This document shows positions 47,045 through 59,744 of a DNA stretch of 64,000 nucleotides, in pieces. Within the stretch, counting starts at the first letter, position 1, and each line of letters opens with the position of its first letter. Source of the stretch: Aselliscus stoliczkanus (taxonomy: Eukaryota > Chordata > Mammalia > Chiroptera > Hipposideridae); contig CM066733.1 of assembly GCA_033961575.1 (NCBI GenBank), positions 64,540,921 to 64,604,920 on the forward strand. Direction: 5' to 3'. A program made the position numbers and the translations under genes. The notes beneath the pieces are model-generated. The model was not told the origin of the DNA. It made no database searches and saw nothing but the letters and a program-made list of their open reading frames with translations.

Positions 47045-48855
47045 AGGCTCAGAAGGACAAATAACTTGCCCATGGATATACAGGTGAGACTGACTGACAG
47101 TTACGATGTGGCTGCTGGATCATCTTCAGTAAGCTCCATCTTCCCCAATCCCAGCACTGTAAAACCTCAAAGTAAAGAACAGAGAGCTGGGTTCCACAGA
47201 ATATCATGAAGTTAAAAACAAAGTCTGGATCCCCAGACAAATATAAGCTTCTGCTTATATCTCTCTTGAACTCTGAATGTATCATAGTGATGAGGTTATG
47301 CTTTTTGGTTTTATTTTTCCTGGAAACAAAACCCAAATGGGATCCTGATAAGCAATATTTGATGACAATATAAATAATACATTACATATAAAATCATAGG
47401 CCTGACTGCGACAGAAGCCAAAAAGTAAAGAAACTGAGGTAATAACTCTAAAGTCAGATCACATAATTCTGGTAAATAAAAATCTTATATAAAATATAGT
47501 AGAACCATTCCTGTATCTAAAGTTCTTAAAACTCCAATTAATACATTTTCTGTATTAGAAACAACAATATATTTATTTTAAATAAAAATATGGTACAAGC
47601 TTTGTTTTAGTCTATGATTAATCCAAAATATATGAATATTTTTAATTAGAAGGAAAAATTTCAATGAACTACTTATATGTACTTATTTTCCTTCATATTC
47701 AATTATACTGCTGCTTCAGAAAGTTTAGTCTAACATGCATAGTAGCCATAATTTATTATTATTAGAGTAATAATTATTTTAATAGTAAAGAAAATTACCA
47801 AGAGCATTAAAATAGTATTATTTTGACTAATGGATTATAGGAAAACCTTTTGATAAAGAAGTCATCATCATCCAGTAGCATGAAATATAGATATTAAGTG
47901 TTAATTCTGATTTTATTCTCAATCCTGTTCCTTTTACTTAAAAATGTTTAAATTAATCAAAATGGATCTCAAAATGTTCTCAAATGGATCTGAGAATGTT
48001 TCAATTATACTTTTTCCAAAAGGAGTTAAAATCTATTGCTGAACAAATTAATTAAACCAACCAAATAATAAGCTTCACTCGGACCCATTTTAATCTGCTC
48101 AAATGGCCTTAACTTCTGTTCTAAAATGTAACAGTACAATTATCTTCTTGAGACTTTATTTTAAGCTCATTACTTTCAGTAAAGATTTAAAAAGTGAATG
48201 CATTTTTGACAAACAACCTTTCTACATCTACGGGGAAATATTTTAGAATTCAGAGATTTGAACAAAAGGAAACCTGATTTCTCTTTCCAGTTCCATTACT
48301 GACTCACCTCATAATTTGGAAACGTCAACTGATCATTCTATGACTTAGTTTATCCTTGTAAAACAGGAACAAAGACATCTATTCGCTTCCCTCAGCAGAG
48401 CAGAAAGAGGTGGAGGAATGAAATAGGAATGAAGGGAGTGATCAGAATCAGTATTAACCACTACATAAAAGGACATGTAATATGAAGTCCTATAAAAAGA
48501 CATCATTATCACAATCTCAGAGCAAGACTATTATGCTTTCGTATTACCACTAACCTTTAGTAAACCCAAATGTACAGAAAGGAAAACTCTGAAGATTAAA
48601 AAAAACACCCTAATAACGAAATGTAAAGGTTCTACAGCCCAAAATAACTATCTCTTTAAATTAATTTCAAACTCTTAACTATCGTAAAATACCTTCAAGG
48701 CAAAATTGCCTCATAGCATAAGAAGATGTAATGTGTTGTCTTTATTCTTAATCTGATGTTGGTCATTTAAGAGAGAAGAGCTGCCTTCAGCTCAAAAAGC
48801 AACTCCCCAGGGAAGACTTCCCAACCTCCCCCAGGCCCAGGAGATGGCATCCTTC
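47045..48855. other. AT-rich stretch without recognised gene
   Basis: Very AT-rich, low-ORF sequence with no confident repeat. Confidence 0.5.
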
Positions 48856-48859
48856 CTTC

Positions 48860-49000
48860 ACACTTCCTGCAGAGGGGACTGCTTTCCAAGTCTATATCTC
48901 ACACCAGATGCGTATTTCTTCAAAGCAGAGACTGAGCTATCTTCACCAGGCTGATACATATAGAAAGCACTCAAAATCATGTTTGAATTAATGAATCACA
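48860..49000 (+). repeat. L2 3' end
   Basis: 'caaagcagagactgagctat', then 'atagaaagcactcaaaatca' and a gaattaatgaa end. Confidence 0.65.
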
Positions 49001-49273
49001 TAAAAAAGGATTCACTTTCAGGAAATAACAGACCAGCAAATGAATTATAATGACCAGCTTGAACCATAAACACTAATTAATGTTACACTACTTTTTAAAT
49101 AATACACTATTTATTTCAAATGTATACATTAATAATGAAAACCACCCACTCATTTCAATTAAAGGTTTGATTAATGTAATTTTATAAATCAAAGATAGCA
49201 AGAAGTACTCAAAGGATTCCTCCAGTTAAAATAAAACAAAAAATCTGTGGAGTATAATTAGAATAACATTTGT

Positions 49274-49465
49274 TGGGCTGGCCGAGTGGTTCAGTTGGTT
49301 AAGAACTCGCTCAAGAGTGCGAACTGAGCTCTGAGCAACAGCAGTTCGATGCCCAGCCTGAGCTGAGCTGCCACTGAGCTGCCAACAGGTGGCAGGATGG
49401 CTCAGCTAAAAAAAAATAATAATAATAATAATAAAGTTTCTGGCTTTTCATTGTAAAAAAAAAAT
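49274..49465 (+). mobile_element. Second-type tRNA-derived SINE with extended 3' tail
   Basis: The head gggctggccgagtggttcag is followed by 'gagctctgagcaacagcagt' and 'caggatggctcagct', then AAT repeats. A further non-SINE segment (agtttctggcttttcattgt) and a second A-run follow. Duplication TAGAATAACATTTGTT lies before (about 49258-49273) and after (about 49465-49480). The tail suggests 3' transduction. Confidence 0.85.
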
Positions 49466-49483
49466 AGAATAACATTTGTTTTT

Positions 49484-49650
49484 CGTTTTTTTTAAAAAAA
49501 AACATTTATTAGAACTAGGTTGTTGTTGTTTTTTGTTTTTTTTTGGTTTTTTTTTTTGAAGGCAGTGTCACTGGCCCTCATATGTGGGACCGAACCGGAG
49601 CCACTGGCTTCTCAAGCCAGTTCTTAACCATCGTGACACTCGGCCAGCCC
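49484..49650 (-). mobile_element. Short tRNA-derived SINE, antisense, with complex tail
   Basis: 49556-49650 is the SINE body (gaaggcagtgtcactggccc ... acactcggccagccc). A T-rich segment (49484-49555) forms its tail on the minus strand. 'aacatttgtttttt' recurs at the right edge (49652), so this SINE seems to have used part of the same target as the neighbour at 49274. Confidence 0.8.
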
Positions 49651-49774
49651 TAACATTTGTTTTTTGATTATACGAGTTCACTTAAGAAAAAACTGGGAAA
49701 CTCAGAAAAATAGAAAACAAGGAAAATAAAAGTAAACCATAATCCTACTATATAGAGAAAAACTCTGCTAATAT

Positions 49775-50000
49775 TTTGGCATTTTTAGTTTCAGTACCTT
49801 TTTTCACATGTATAATTTTTTTAAACAAGATTGAGATCCTGCTGTTTAGTATACCACTTCAGTCTTAAAACATTGATATAATCAAGAGTAGTTCCCTGCA
49901 TCATTATATATTCTTTGAAAATATTAATTTTAATAGCCAGTGTATGGATCTGTCATATTTATTTACCCATTCTGTTGTTTGACATTTGGAAAGCATACAT
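49775..50000. repeat. Possible old LINE 3' UTR relic
   Basis: AT-rich text with 'tatttacccattctgttgtt' followed by 'gacatttggaaagc' resembles an old LINE tail, as at 10600-11150. Family uncertain. Confidence 0.35.
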
Positions 50001-50109
50001 TTCCATCGTCACATGCATCAGGAAAAGGAAAACCACTATTCACTTTTAAAATATAAAGCCTCCCCTGGGAGAATCTCAAAACTTTTTTAGACACAGGGAA
50101 GAGATATCT

Positions 50110-50290
50110 TTATGAAACACTGGAAAGAGCCCCAGGGGCATACTTCGATTCCAGTCCTGTAAATTGCGTGCCTTCTGGGCTGTGGTTTTCTTGACAGCAA
50201 AATGGAGAAACACTATGGCATTGTCTACTGTGGCCATCAAATGAAATAAAGCAAGGGAATGTCTTTCGACATCTCCAAAATAATGTTTGA
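50110..50290 (+). repeat. MIR element
   Basis: Weak sense MIR: 'tgacagcaaaatggagaaac' and 'gtggccatcaaatgaaataa'. Confidence 0.5.
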
Positions 50291-50294
50291 ATTA

Positions 50295-53200
50295 AAGCTA
50301 TTTATTGTTATGTATAGGCTTGTCAAGAAGCAGTCAGTAGTAGAGGAACCTGGCATGACAGAGATGGTTGCCATCTATTATCACCAAGTGTATAAACAAG
50401 TTTCATACTTCCAGTGAAAGTCCATAAGGGTGAAGCTTATATCATTAAAATGAGAAACAAGTCGAGATGCTCCTTGAATAGTTAGGATGAGCCTGGTTGG
50501 AGACCCCATTAGCAGGTAAAAATATTCCGAAGAAAAAATAGAGTAATTAACATAAAAAACAAACAACCCTGCCTCTCTTCAACACACCGCCACCAGCAGT
50601 ATAGTTTATTTAAGTGTTACAAAGTGAATAGCAATGAGAATATAAATGATTGAATTTGATTCACTTTAATAGAGGAGGAAGCCTGGAGAGAGGAAGATTT
50701 TCAACTATTTCATTACTTTGCTATAATGTGAAAATGATTTCATCTGAAAGGCTCAGGTAACCTGATAGCACTTATTAATTAAACGTTAAAAGATCTAAAA
50801 TGGAGACAGTATGTGTCCTACTGTGAAGACCAGCCACCTGAAACTTAAAGATGCCTGTTCAGCATCAAAGAAGTAGAGACTGAATAAATGTTTGTTGCAT
50901 AGATAAGTGAAAAACATTTTCTCTTCCTCGATCAACTTGGATAATCTAGACATTACTGGGTTTCTACACAAGGAATTGATCATTGGAATTAATTCCAGAA
51001 CTCCCTACACTCATTCCTAACATTTATATGGTACAATTAAATCCAGGGAAAGTGACCTCAAAGAGACACCTGATGCTGTTGGATACCATTACTGTCGCAG
51101 CATTAACAATGTGCATGAGATTCAGGTTTCTGAATTGCAGAATCCTGAAACATTATACCTTCTAGGGATAAGGTATATCTCATGAGAATGGGGAACCACA
51201 CATTTGCCCATAGGAGTTCTGGTCAAGAAAGTCTTAGCTATATAAAGGGAGGGAGATCACAAATAAGCCCATGAGAATGGCAAAACACCATGACAAGAAA
51301 AATAAAATGGTTACCATCCATGGAGATGCTCATACTAGCTTCACTGTCAAGTAAAACCACCCTATAGTGTGATGTGTATGTTAAGAGTGTGATGCGTGAC
51401 CTATAAAAAAGGCTAACGCTACCTTGGAAGAATGATAATCTCATCTTGAGCCCCCTGAATATGGAGAGACCGTCAAGGCCAATTCCAAGTACCACTGACT
51501 ATAGAAAAACTGCAATTTTTTCTAAAGAGGCTATCCAGTCTTATCGAGGAACCAAAACTCATGTCATCTAAGAAGCGGGCATCGTAAGACACAGCATAGG
51601 AAAGAGAAGGAAAAAATGTCTTGAATGAAATCACAGTTGCCATCAAATTTTGAAATAGGAAACAGAATTTTTGTGTATGGTGCTAAGAGACTAGAAGTTT
51701 AACCAGGGAGAAAGAATGGAATTTGATAAAAGGAGCCATGGATCTTTTAACAATTCCGGTTAAAAGAGAAATGTCCTCCCTCAAGTCTAAGTGAGTACCT
51801 TCTATGGGTTACAGAAAGTAAGCTCCACAGAGCAGGTGACAAACACCTGGCAGGATGTCACAGAGGGAATCTAAGGACCAGGGAGATGGCTGGCTGGCAT
51901 TTCCTTTAAGGTCTCTTCTCACCTTGAGATTTTTATCTTCCCAATATTGGAAGAAACTACACAGGAAGAGAGACACCTGTTTTATCTCTGGGCTTAACGA
52001 TGCTCAAGACAGGGAGACGTATAACCTTTAACAAAAGCTGTCTTCAGAGTCGCAACCTTTAATTTGATGCTCATAACACACCTGCCTATATTTTTCATCT
52101 TCCAGGTTATTCAAACTGCAAAGTGAGATTTTTTTTTTTTTTTAAATAAGAAATAACGATCTACGAAGGGAGAAAAATGAGCAACTTAAGTTTGGGTTTA
52201 TTTTTCCTCAGACAAAAGAATGCTAATGACTCAACTCATCTGCTTTTTAAATTAAGAACAGGAATCTCAAATTTTGTGCAACAAGGGCAACAAAATAGGA
52301 AAAAAACATACCTCAACTCATTTCCTGACCAGCTGAGGAGGATAAATAAGAAAATAGAATAAATGGAAATGATTAATGAATAACTCATTCTGGCTCCAAT
52401 ATCAATCCTACATCAAATTTGACTAAGTTCAATTTTGATTGGAAAACAAGTAAATGAATTATGGGAGGTTAGTGAGTGTGGAGAAACTTAAAAGATGAAA
52501 ATGTCAGCTTGAATATTAGTGGTAAAAACTAAGAATGCAGGGTTGTATTAATAAGCCATGGGGAAGAAATGCCTATAGATATTTTTAGTTGACTATAAGC
52601 TTAAATGAATCCAGTTGAAAGTTTTACATGATAGAAACCTCAAAGTAAAGTTTTGCAGTGTTTAAAATTCAGCTCTAAAATTAAATGACTCTTTAATGAA
52701 ACCTGGGACAAAATGATATTAGAAGAAAAATTTTATATGAGTAGCAATGATCACTTTACCATTAAATCACATCATTGGCTTTCATTTTGGGTCTGGCCTC
52801 ATAAGTGAGATTCTTTTGACGTCTTTTGGTATTTTAATATCTAGACCCTCTTAGGGATAAGCCAGGCCTTTGGCTTATTTTTGTCCACCTTACAGGGAGA
52901 TTAATGTATAATACCGGTAACAAAAAACCATCCAAGCCATCCTGAGATACAAAGGAGAGACATGATATTCATAGGCTGTGCTCCATAGAAAGCCATTAGC
53001 ATTCTTTCTGAAATATAATGGAAACTATTTAATTCAGCTGCAGAATTTTCACTCCTGCTGAGCTGTGTGAACCTCATGCTATACCTGACACCATTTGGGA
53101 TCCATCTTGAAAGAATCAGGAGGGTGTAGTTTTCAACTCTTGGGTTTTGAAGGAAATGCTCTACATTTCTCATTCCTTGCTTTCCTTCCTTCTGGAGCCC

Positions 53201-53545
53201 CCAGTACACCTGATGCACCCCCAGGACAATAATCAATTCATTCAATTCCCCAAGGAGGCAGCTTCTGAGGAATATTTACAAAGTTGGGCGGGTGGGGAAG
53301 CAAATTGTTTCCATCATTTCCTTTACACTGGATTCTACAGCACTGAGGGGACTATAAATTTGCCCATGATAATGTCTTCCCCTGTAGGGTTTTAATGCCC
53401 ATGATCTACTAGGAAGATTTGCAGATCCTGTATGTCTTTCCAATGGACAACATAAAAAAGGAAGGAAGTCCCTCAAATTTACTCGAGGACAGACAAGACG
53501 AGCAGAATATTTGTAGTCCATTTCCACAAACCTAACTGACATCAT
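50295..53545. other. Intronic stretch without recognised gene
   Basis: Largely single-copy-looking. A T-run lies at about 52129-52143. The ORFs at 52901-53563 are unrecognised and overlap each other on both strands. Confidence 0.5.
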
Positions 53546-53562
53546 CAAGATAATGTGTTTCA

Positions 53563-54248
53563 TTATGTTAAGTGAAATAAGTCAGTCGGAGAAAGACAAA
53601 TACCATATGATCTCACTTATATGTGGAATCTAAAGAACTGTATAAATGAGCGAAGTAAACAGAAATAGTCTCAGAGATCTAGAGGAAAAACTAGATGGGA
53701 GGGGGGTGGGGATGAAAGACAAGGGGAAGGGATTAGACAACATAAATTGATAACTACAGTATTGCCACAGGGATATGAAAGACAGTTTGGGGAATACAAT
53801 CAGTAATGTTGTAAATATTTTTTAGAGTGGCAGATGGGCACATATCTTCTCAGGGAGACCACTTCATGGACAGTGTAGAGGCTTGACCACTGCGCTGTAT
53901 ACCTGAAGCTGCCATGGAATAATATTGTATGTCAACTATAATTTAATCTGTATATAGTCACAAGATGTGGAGTACAGTGTGGGGAGTGGAGTCAATGGAA
54001 TTGTAATAGATATGTATGATATCAGGGGTGGGGGCAGTGGATTGGAGGAGGGGGGGGTCGTCACTTAGTGACTACTGCATTGTTTTGTATACCTGAAACT
54101 AATTAAAAAATTAAAAACAAGGGCCGACTGAGTGGTACAGTGGTTAAGCGCTGGCTTGGGAAGCCAGCGGCCCCAGTTCGGTCCCACATATGAGGGCCAG
54201 TGACACTGCCCTCAAAAAAAAAAAAAAATTAAAAACAAACAAACAAAA
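53563..54248 (+). mobile_element. 5'-truncated L1 with perfect TSD
   Basis: It starts in L1 3' sequence ('ttatgttaagtgaaataagt', 'ctcacttatatgtggaatct') and runs through the bat-type 3' UTR to 'gtatacctgaaactaattaa'. A perfect 16-bp duplication AAGATAATGTGTTTCA lies at 53547-53562 and 54249-54264. Same subfamily as 18473-18896. Contains a later SINE in its tail. Confidence 0.92.
54121..54227 (+). mobile_element. Short tRNA-derived SINE nested in the L1 tail
   Basis: 'gggccgactgagtggtacag', 'gcttgggaagccagcggccc', 'gagggccagtgacactgccc', A-tail. The tail sequence AATTAAAAACAA is present on both sides, consistent with a duplication inside the L1 A-rich tail. Confidence 0.9.
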
Positions 54249-54664
54249 AAGATAATGTGTTTCAAACAGCTGGCTACAAGAGAAAGGAGTCAGAGGAAAC
54301 ATCATTTTTTATGAAGGGTATGAGGGTGAAGAGGTTGTTCTTAAATACAGAAAAATCTATCTACAAAGAATGACCTACAACGGGCATAGATTCATTATGT
54401 GACACAAGCAATACTGGATTACTCACCCATAAGGGAAGAGCTTTGGTCATCGTATTAATCAAGGTCCAGCAGCAAACAGGAGGCATGCTCAAATCCAATA
54501 ATGTGAAAGGGTTGAATGGAGGGACTGTTGACAAAGGTGTGGGCAGGGTAGAGGAAACCACAGAAGATAGTGGCGAATCCTGGGCTAGCATTGTCCCTAG
54601 GCCTGGAGAGGTGAGAGGAGGGAAGGTGTTTCCAGAACAGGGAACACACAAAGGGTTGAGAGGG

Positions 54665-55200
54665 GGAGCAGAGTTTGCCACCCCAAACTTTGCCTTTTGG
54701 AGATACTGCTTATTTTAAGATGGTTATTTTCAAGACACAAAAGACTCAGGAAAAACCTTTGACCTTCCCGCTAAGTGCCTAGAAAAATTTAGACAGAGGG
54801 CCTGATCCAGGAAGGGAGCTATCATCATAGATGACTATAGCTTACTATGAACTAGTGTGACAGACAGGGAGGAACCAAGCAAGGCCCCTTTGATTAAAGT
54901 CCTCTCTGTTAAGTCCCATTGTTAAAGGTGGCCCAGCAAATATCTGTTTACCAAACAAATTCGGTAAACTTTCCACCTCCATCTGAATTACCTTCTTGTC
55001 CTTTGAAGTCCTGCCCCTTTCTCCTTAACTCAGGATGGCACATAAGCCTCAACTGCCCAATTTGTCTTCACATCCGATATTCTATGGATCCCGTATATGT
55101 AATTTATTTTCTCCTCTTAGTCTGTCTCATGTCAGTTTGATCATTAGATCAGCCCGAAGAACTTACAAGGGTAGCAGAAAAATTATTTTTCCTCCCTCAG
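54665..55200 (+). repeat. ERV-type LTR relic, copy A
   Basis: 'gccaccccaaactttgcctt' at the left and 'cagtttgatcattagatcag' near the right. It aligns by eye over its length with 59745-60268. No viral genes are recognisable next to it. Confidence 0.5.
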
Positions 55201-55204
55201 AGTT

Positions 55205-56475
55205 GTGAGGAGAGGGCTGGGCCCCTGTCAGAGCTTTGTTTGAGGGATATATCCAATCCACCATGGCACCACAAAGAGGAATAAATATCCCCACCTTGCT
55301 CTTTCTTTAACCTGCTGGCACCTTCCATTGGCCAAACCCAACTGGAAACCAGAGGGCAAAGGAGGTGCTATATGGAGTATATGGGGCAGCTTCTGGGGCA
55401 CACTACAGAATGGAAAAGGATGGAGACAGAGTCTCTGGGATCAACTAAAGAAACTTCATTTCTAACTGGGTAATAGTCTAGAAATGTCATACATTAATTT
55501 TAATAGAACTTGATTTAAAATTTTAAACCTGAATTATTTGTAAACTGACAGCTCAAACCAGGACCTGGATAGTGTAGCCGCAGATTCACCATTTCTGACA
55601 ATGTTTTTCTTAAGAACAAAGAGTGGAAGGGGAATGAGTGGCTCTGTATGGTACCCTACGCCTACTCCACTGGGAAACAAGTATTCTTGAGCCCATGGAG
55701 GCAAAAGACCCTCCTTTCACTTACTGCTGTAAGAAGCTTAAAGAAAACTCCAAGCCTCAGGATAAGCCAAGCAATTACATGCAAAATAACTTTTCACAGA
55801 GGGGTGACACTTCAAAAGTGAGTAGCAAAGCAGGTGAAGGTTGCCATGGTAGCCAAAGTAAGAGTTATCCTGTCATCTTTCACTTTCTACTTTCAGATGG
55901 GGCACCCAGCAGTTGGGAGAAATAGAGTGAAAAGAGAAAAGAGCAGGGAGGGACACACGGGGCACCTTTGAGGAAAATCCAGCGTAAAAAATTCCATTTC
56001 TTCAAGTGAGAAAGAAAAGCCAGACTAGAAGGCTGCCTGCAGGGGATGGAGAGCAGAGGGCTGGTCAGACCTCGTTAGGAGGCCAAGGAGGCCCATCTCA
56101 CTCCCTCTGATAGGATTAGCAGATAAGATTGGCTGCATTGTGAGGTTTTTTGATGCAAGAGGAAAAAAGAGATAAATATCCTTATCTCAGTGCCCAGTAT
56201 ACAGTATGCTACTTTTTTTTTTCCCTCAAATGCAGGTAAATGTTCATGTGCCCTCCACATTAAAAATCTTCCATAACTCCCTAAAATCTACCAAATCCAA
56301 TAAAAACAGTTCTTTGGCCCAGCAAACCAGGACACTCACAAATTATAGCCTTCCTGTCCAAATGTATCTACTCTCTCATTAGTGCTGAGAAAAAAAGCTC
56401 AAGTCTCAGCATCAAGTTCCAGCTCTGTCAATAACGATAATAATAATAACAGCAAACAATTATTGAATACTTCTT
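55205..56475. other. Intronic stretch without recognised gene
   Basis: Part could be eroded LTR-element interior, but no protein motif is readable. Confidence 0.4.
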
Positions 56476-56479
56476 TTGT

Positions 56480-56920
56480 TCTAAGGGCTTTATCTGTATC
56501 AAACTTAAGATTGCTGTGTGGCCCAGGACAATTTACTCAAGCTCTCCTCACTTCTAAACTTTTTCTCGCTAGCCCCTATGCCCCTATCAATATCCCACTC
56601 GTCCTGAAAGCCACTTCTGGGGTCCCTGCCTTCAGACCCCTCTAGGAACTCCACCTGCACAAGATGAGATCACCCCTCAGGGACCCCATTGTTTTCTGTT
56701 TATCCTATCTCTCAGGACTCTTTGGTCTCGCCTCTTCTTGTACTTTTCTGATTCTCATCTTCCACTCAGTGTTGAGGGCAGGGGCTGTGTCTTCCCCACT
56801 TGGACAACTCCGGTAGCTGCTAACCAGCACCCTTACCCTTGGAAGGTCACCTCTGGCATTTCTTAAATTGAATGGAATTCAAGGAGTTCTAAATGTAATT
56901 CTCAGTTCCCCAACATACTA
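56480..56920 (+). repeat. L2-like segment
   Basis: 'gttgagggcaggggctgtgt' is a sense L2 phrase. The surrounding C/T-rich text is compatible with L2. Confidence 0.45.
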
Positions 56921-56924
56921 GCAG

Positions 56925-57195
56925 TCTGATCTTGGGCAAGTTACTTAATTTCTCTGTGTTCAATTTTCTCGCCCATAAAACAGGCATACCAGGAGTGTAC
57001 CCCTTAGAATGCTGTTTTGAGGATTTCATAGCTAATATGAATAAGGCATTTCGAACAATGATTGGGACACACTGTAAGAGCTCAATGAATGTTAACTATT
57101 GGACTGTCGGAAAACTCATGATGTATTTTTTCTATGTTTTTTGGCGCAAAATTGCGTCATGACTTTTCCGACAACCCAACAGTATTAGTATTGAG
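56925..57195 (+). repeat. MIR element carrying a mariner MITE
   Basis: 'tgatcttgggcaagttactt' ... 'aagagctcaatgaatgttaa'. The 3' end is interrupted at 57099 by the MITE and resumes after 57181 with 'gtattagtatt'. Confidence 0.85.
57099..57179. mobile_element. 81-bp mariner-type MITE
   Basis: The left end TTGGACTGTCGGAAAACTCA pairs with the reverse complement of the right end, TTGGGTTGTCGGAAAAGTCA. It is flanked by TA (57097-57098) and CA (57180-57181), a TA target with one mutated copy. Inserted in the tail of a MIR. Same family as 21345-21422. Confidence 0.85.
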
Positions 57196-57314
57196 CTTCT
57201 TAATCCTCAACAGAGCAAGTCTTTATCTCTCACATGACACAGGAAGTCTTCTTCTCTTTCCTGGAGTCATCAGCCACTTTACAAGCAGAGAGACAGAGTA
57301 TAGAGGGAAACTAA

Positions 57315-57485
57315 GTGGGCTTTGGAGTTAGTCTTCCAGGTCTGAATCCTGGCAATGCCACTTTCTAGCTGTGTGACCTTGGACATGTTACCAAACATCT
57401 CTGGGCCGTGTATGCAATCTGGAGACTGTGATGGAACCAACTTCAATGAGTTGCTATATGGATTAAATAAGTTACACAACCTCGC
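57315..57485 (+). repeat. MIR element
   Basis: 'ctagctgtgtgaccttggac' is diagnostic. Preceded by 'ggtctgaatcctggcaatgc'. Confidence 0.9.
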
Positions 57486-57574
57486 TCCATCCAACCCCCC
57501 AGCCCCCCCCCCAGTTTTGGTGGGTGCACTATTTTTCAGCTCTTTAGAAGGGGTGGTGCTTACCCAGTGAGAAA

Positions 57575-57820
57575 TGCAAGAGTTTTGAAGTCAGACAGAC
57601 GGAGCTTCAAATCCCAGCTCCCCAGCCATCACTGGCAGACAATGGGGAGAAGATTGATGAGTGGTGGCAGCTGGGCCCTGGCGTCTCACTTCGAATCCTC
57701 CTTCCACAACCATTTTACTTGATGATTTTAGGCCAATTAGTTTCATTTCCTAAGCCTCAGTTTCCAGACCTTTAAGTTGGGACTATTGAGAGGTCTGAAT
57801 GAGATTATCCTGGTCAAGAA
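57575..57820 (+). repeat. MIR element
   Basis: 'gaagtcagacagacggagct' then 'ctaagcctcagtttccagac'. Confidence 0.65.
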
Positions 57821-57824
57821 TTTA

Positions 57825-58785
57825 GTGCAGAGGTCAGCAGCTATGATCATCCAGCAGTGCTAGCACTTGATATGACCACTGGCTTGTGCTTGTTAATATT
57901 ATGGTCGGTTGCAACGTTAATTACTTGCATGGTCTTAGATAATTGTTTACCTTTCAGAAGAACACATTTTGTGTTAGGTCTGGGTCTGACATAACTTTAA
58001 GACCAAGAATAAGGACTTTCCTTAAGTTTTCTCAGCCCCCACACGTACAAGTACTTAGCTTTCTAATACATGCTTCCTGCTTCGGATTTAAAATTTTACT
58101 CGCCAGTCTCCTTCTTTTCAGCACCATTTTCCAAATCAGATAAAAATGCCATCAGTGCTTAATCAGAGGCTCCAGGGTGCTTCACAGGAAGGGTGCTTCA
58201 ACAGGGTGCTTCACCCCACCACAGCCCACCAACGCCAGCCAAGCATCCTCCACCCCGGGAGGCTGCCCAGTGCCTTCTTTCTGCTCTCCTGTCTGCACAT
58301 GTGTTGTTATTTACAACATTTGGCAAAGCAAAACCATTTATTGACGTATTTACATCTCCTCCCATATGTTGAGCATTCTTGCTTCTTCCTGTAATGGCTG
58401 GCAGCAAGCACAGCTCCCATTCCGTGGTGTTGGCAAAACAAATGGAATGTAGCACCACCAGCCTCTACCCAGAGCTATGGCTTTTTTCTCTCACATTCTC
58501 ATTTCTCTCTCTCTCTCTCTCCTTCCCTCCCTCTAATAGGTGCCGCGCAGCTTTGCTCACCTTTGATTATTACCTTTTCAATCGAATGACTTCCTACATC
58601 CTAGATTTTCATTGACTGCTGGTATGTGAAACCCAGAAGGTTGCATGTTCTCACACTCCCTTCCTTATCATTTATTGCTAATAGCAATTCACCAATTCAC
58701 TCTTGATCTAAAAGTAAGCCCTGACTGGTTCAGGTCACCTATAAAATCCTTCCCTTCTTTTCATATGCTTTGGTTGAAACTGTTG

Positions 58786-58837
<52 letters not shown>

Positions 58838-59740
58838 CACCTCCCTCCCTATCTCTCCCTCCCACTTTTAAGCTTACAATCACAACACCTGTCATGTTAC
58901 CAAAACAGCAAATACTGATTGGACTTCTACATTGCAAACTAGAACATCTCTCCTCCTCTCTAGATGGAGCTGCCTGCCCTCAGCCTGTTAACCAAGGGCC
59001 CCAAATGAGAAGCTGACACAGGCTTGGCATTGTCAGAAAGTCACAATTCAGGATGATCCATAATTAGTCCCCCACTTCTGGTGTCACATGTTGTTTACAA
59101 AAAAGAGCTGACCCAGATTCTAGCTTAGGAAAAAAAGAAAGAAAAAAAACCTTTATTAAAGTCCTTTCTGGCCTGCTGCAATTGGAACCTGTTATTTTGA
59201 GGGACGGGACCAATAATCCTCATCTCTCACTCTTCCAGCAACTGATCAGGGGCCAGGCTCATGAGGCTAGAACCTGTGTTGGTAGGAAGGTTTCTGGGGA
59301 AGACCCCCGAAGCCAGTGGAGGAAACAGGTAGGAGCAGCCAAGTGAGTTTAATCACTTATACGTACACCTTTAAGAACTGGTGGCCACCTTTCCACTACT
59401 TTGAAAGCCCTCTATACTGACTTATGCCAAAGACCATGTTTGAAGTGGGAGGCAGATGTGCATCATCCTTCTACTTGTCCAAAAGAGCAGATGGAAACAC
59501 TTCTAATTTTAATGAACTGAAACCATGATAATCAAGATGGCAGCTTCACCAATGCAGCCTGCAGACTGACAAGCCCAACTAGGACTGTATGAGGGGCCTG
59601 CCCAACATTCCTACGTGACATCGGAAGCTCTTTACATCGAAGGAGGTAAAGAGGGCCCTTTCACCTTTCTGCCTTTCTAACCAATCCCAGCGCCATTCCA
59701 TGTATTTAACGGACCAAACAGCCAATGACATTGAAGCTTC
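57825..59740. other. Intronic stretch with CT microsatellites
   Basis: CT runs at 58503-58523 and 58787-58833, and three short repeats of agggtgcttca near 58173-58215. No gene recognised. Confidence 0.55.
58787..58833. repeat. (CT)n microsatellite
   Basis: Perfect CT run. The SLSLSL peptide from it is an artefact. Confidence 0.97.
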
Positions 59741-59744
59741 TTAT

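Noticed and set aside
58645..59016. 123-codon ORF with a SLSLSL tract
   Set aside because: Created by a CT microsatellite.
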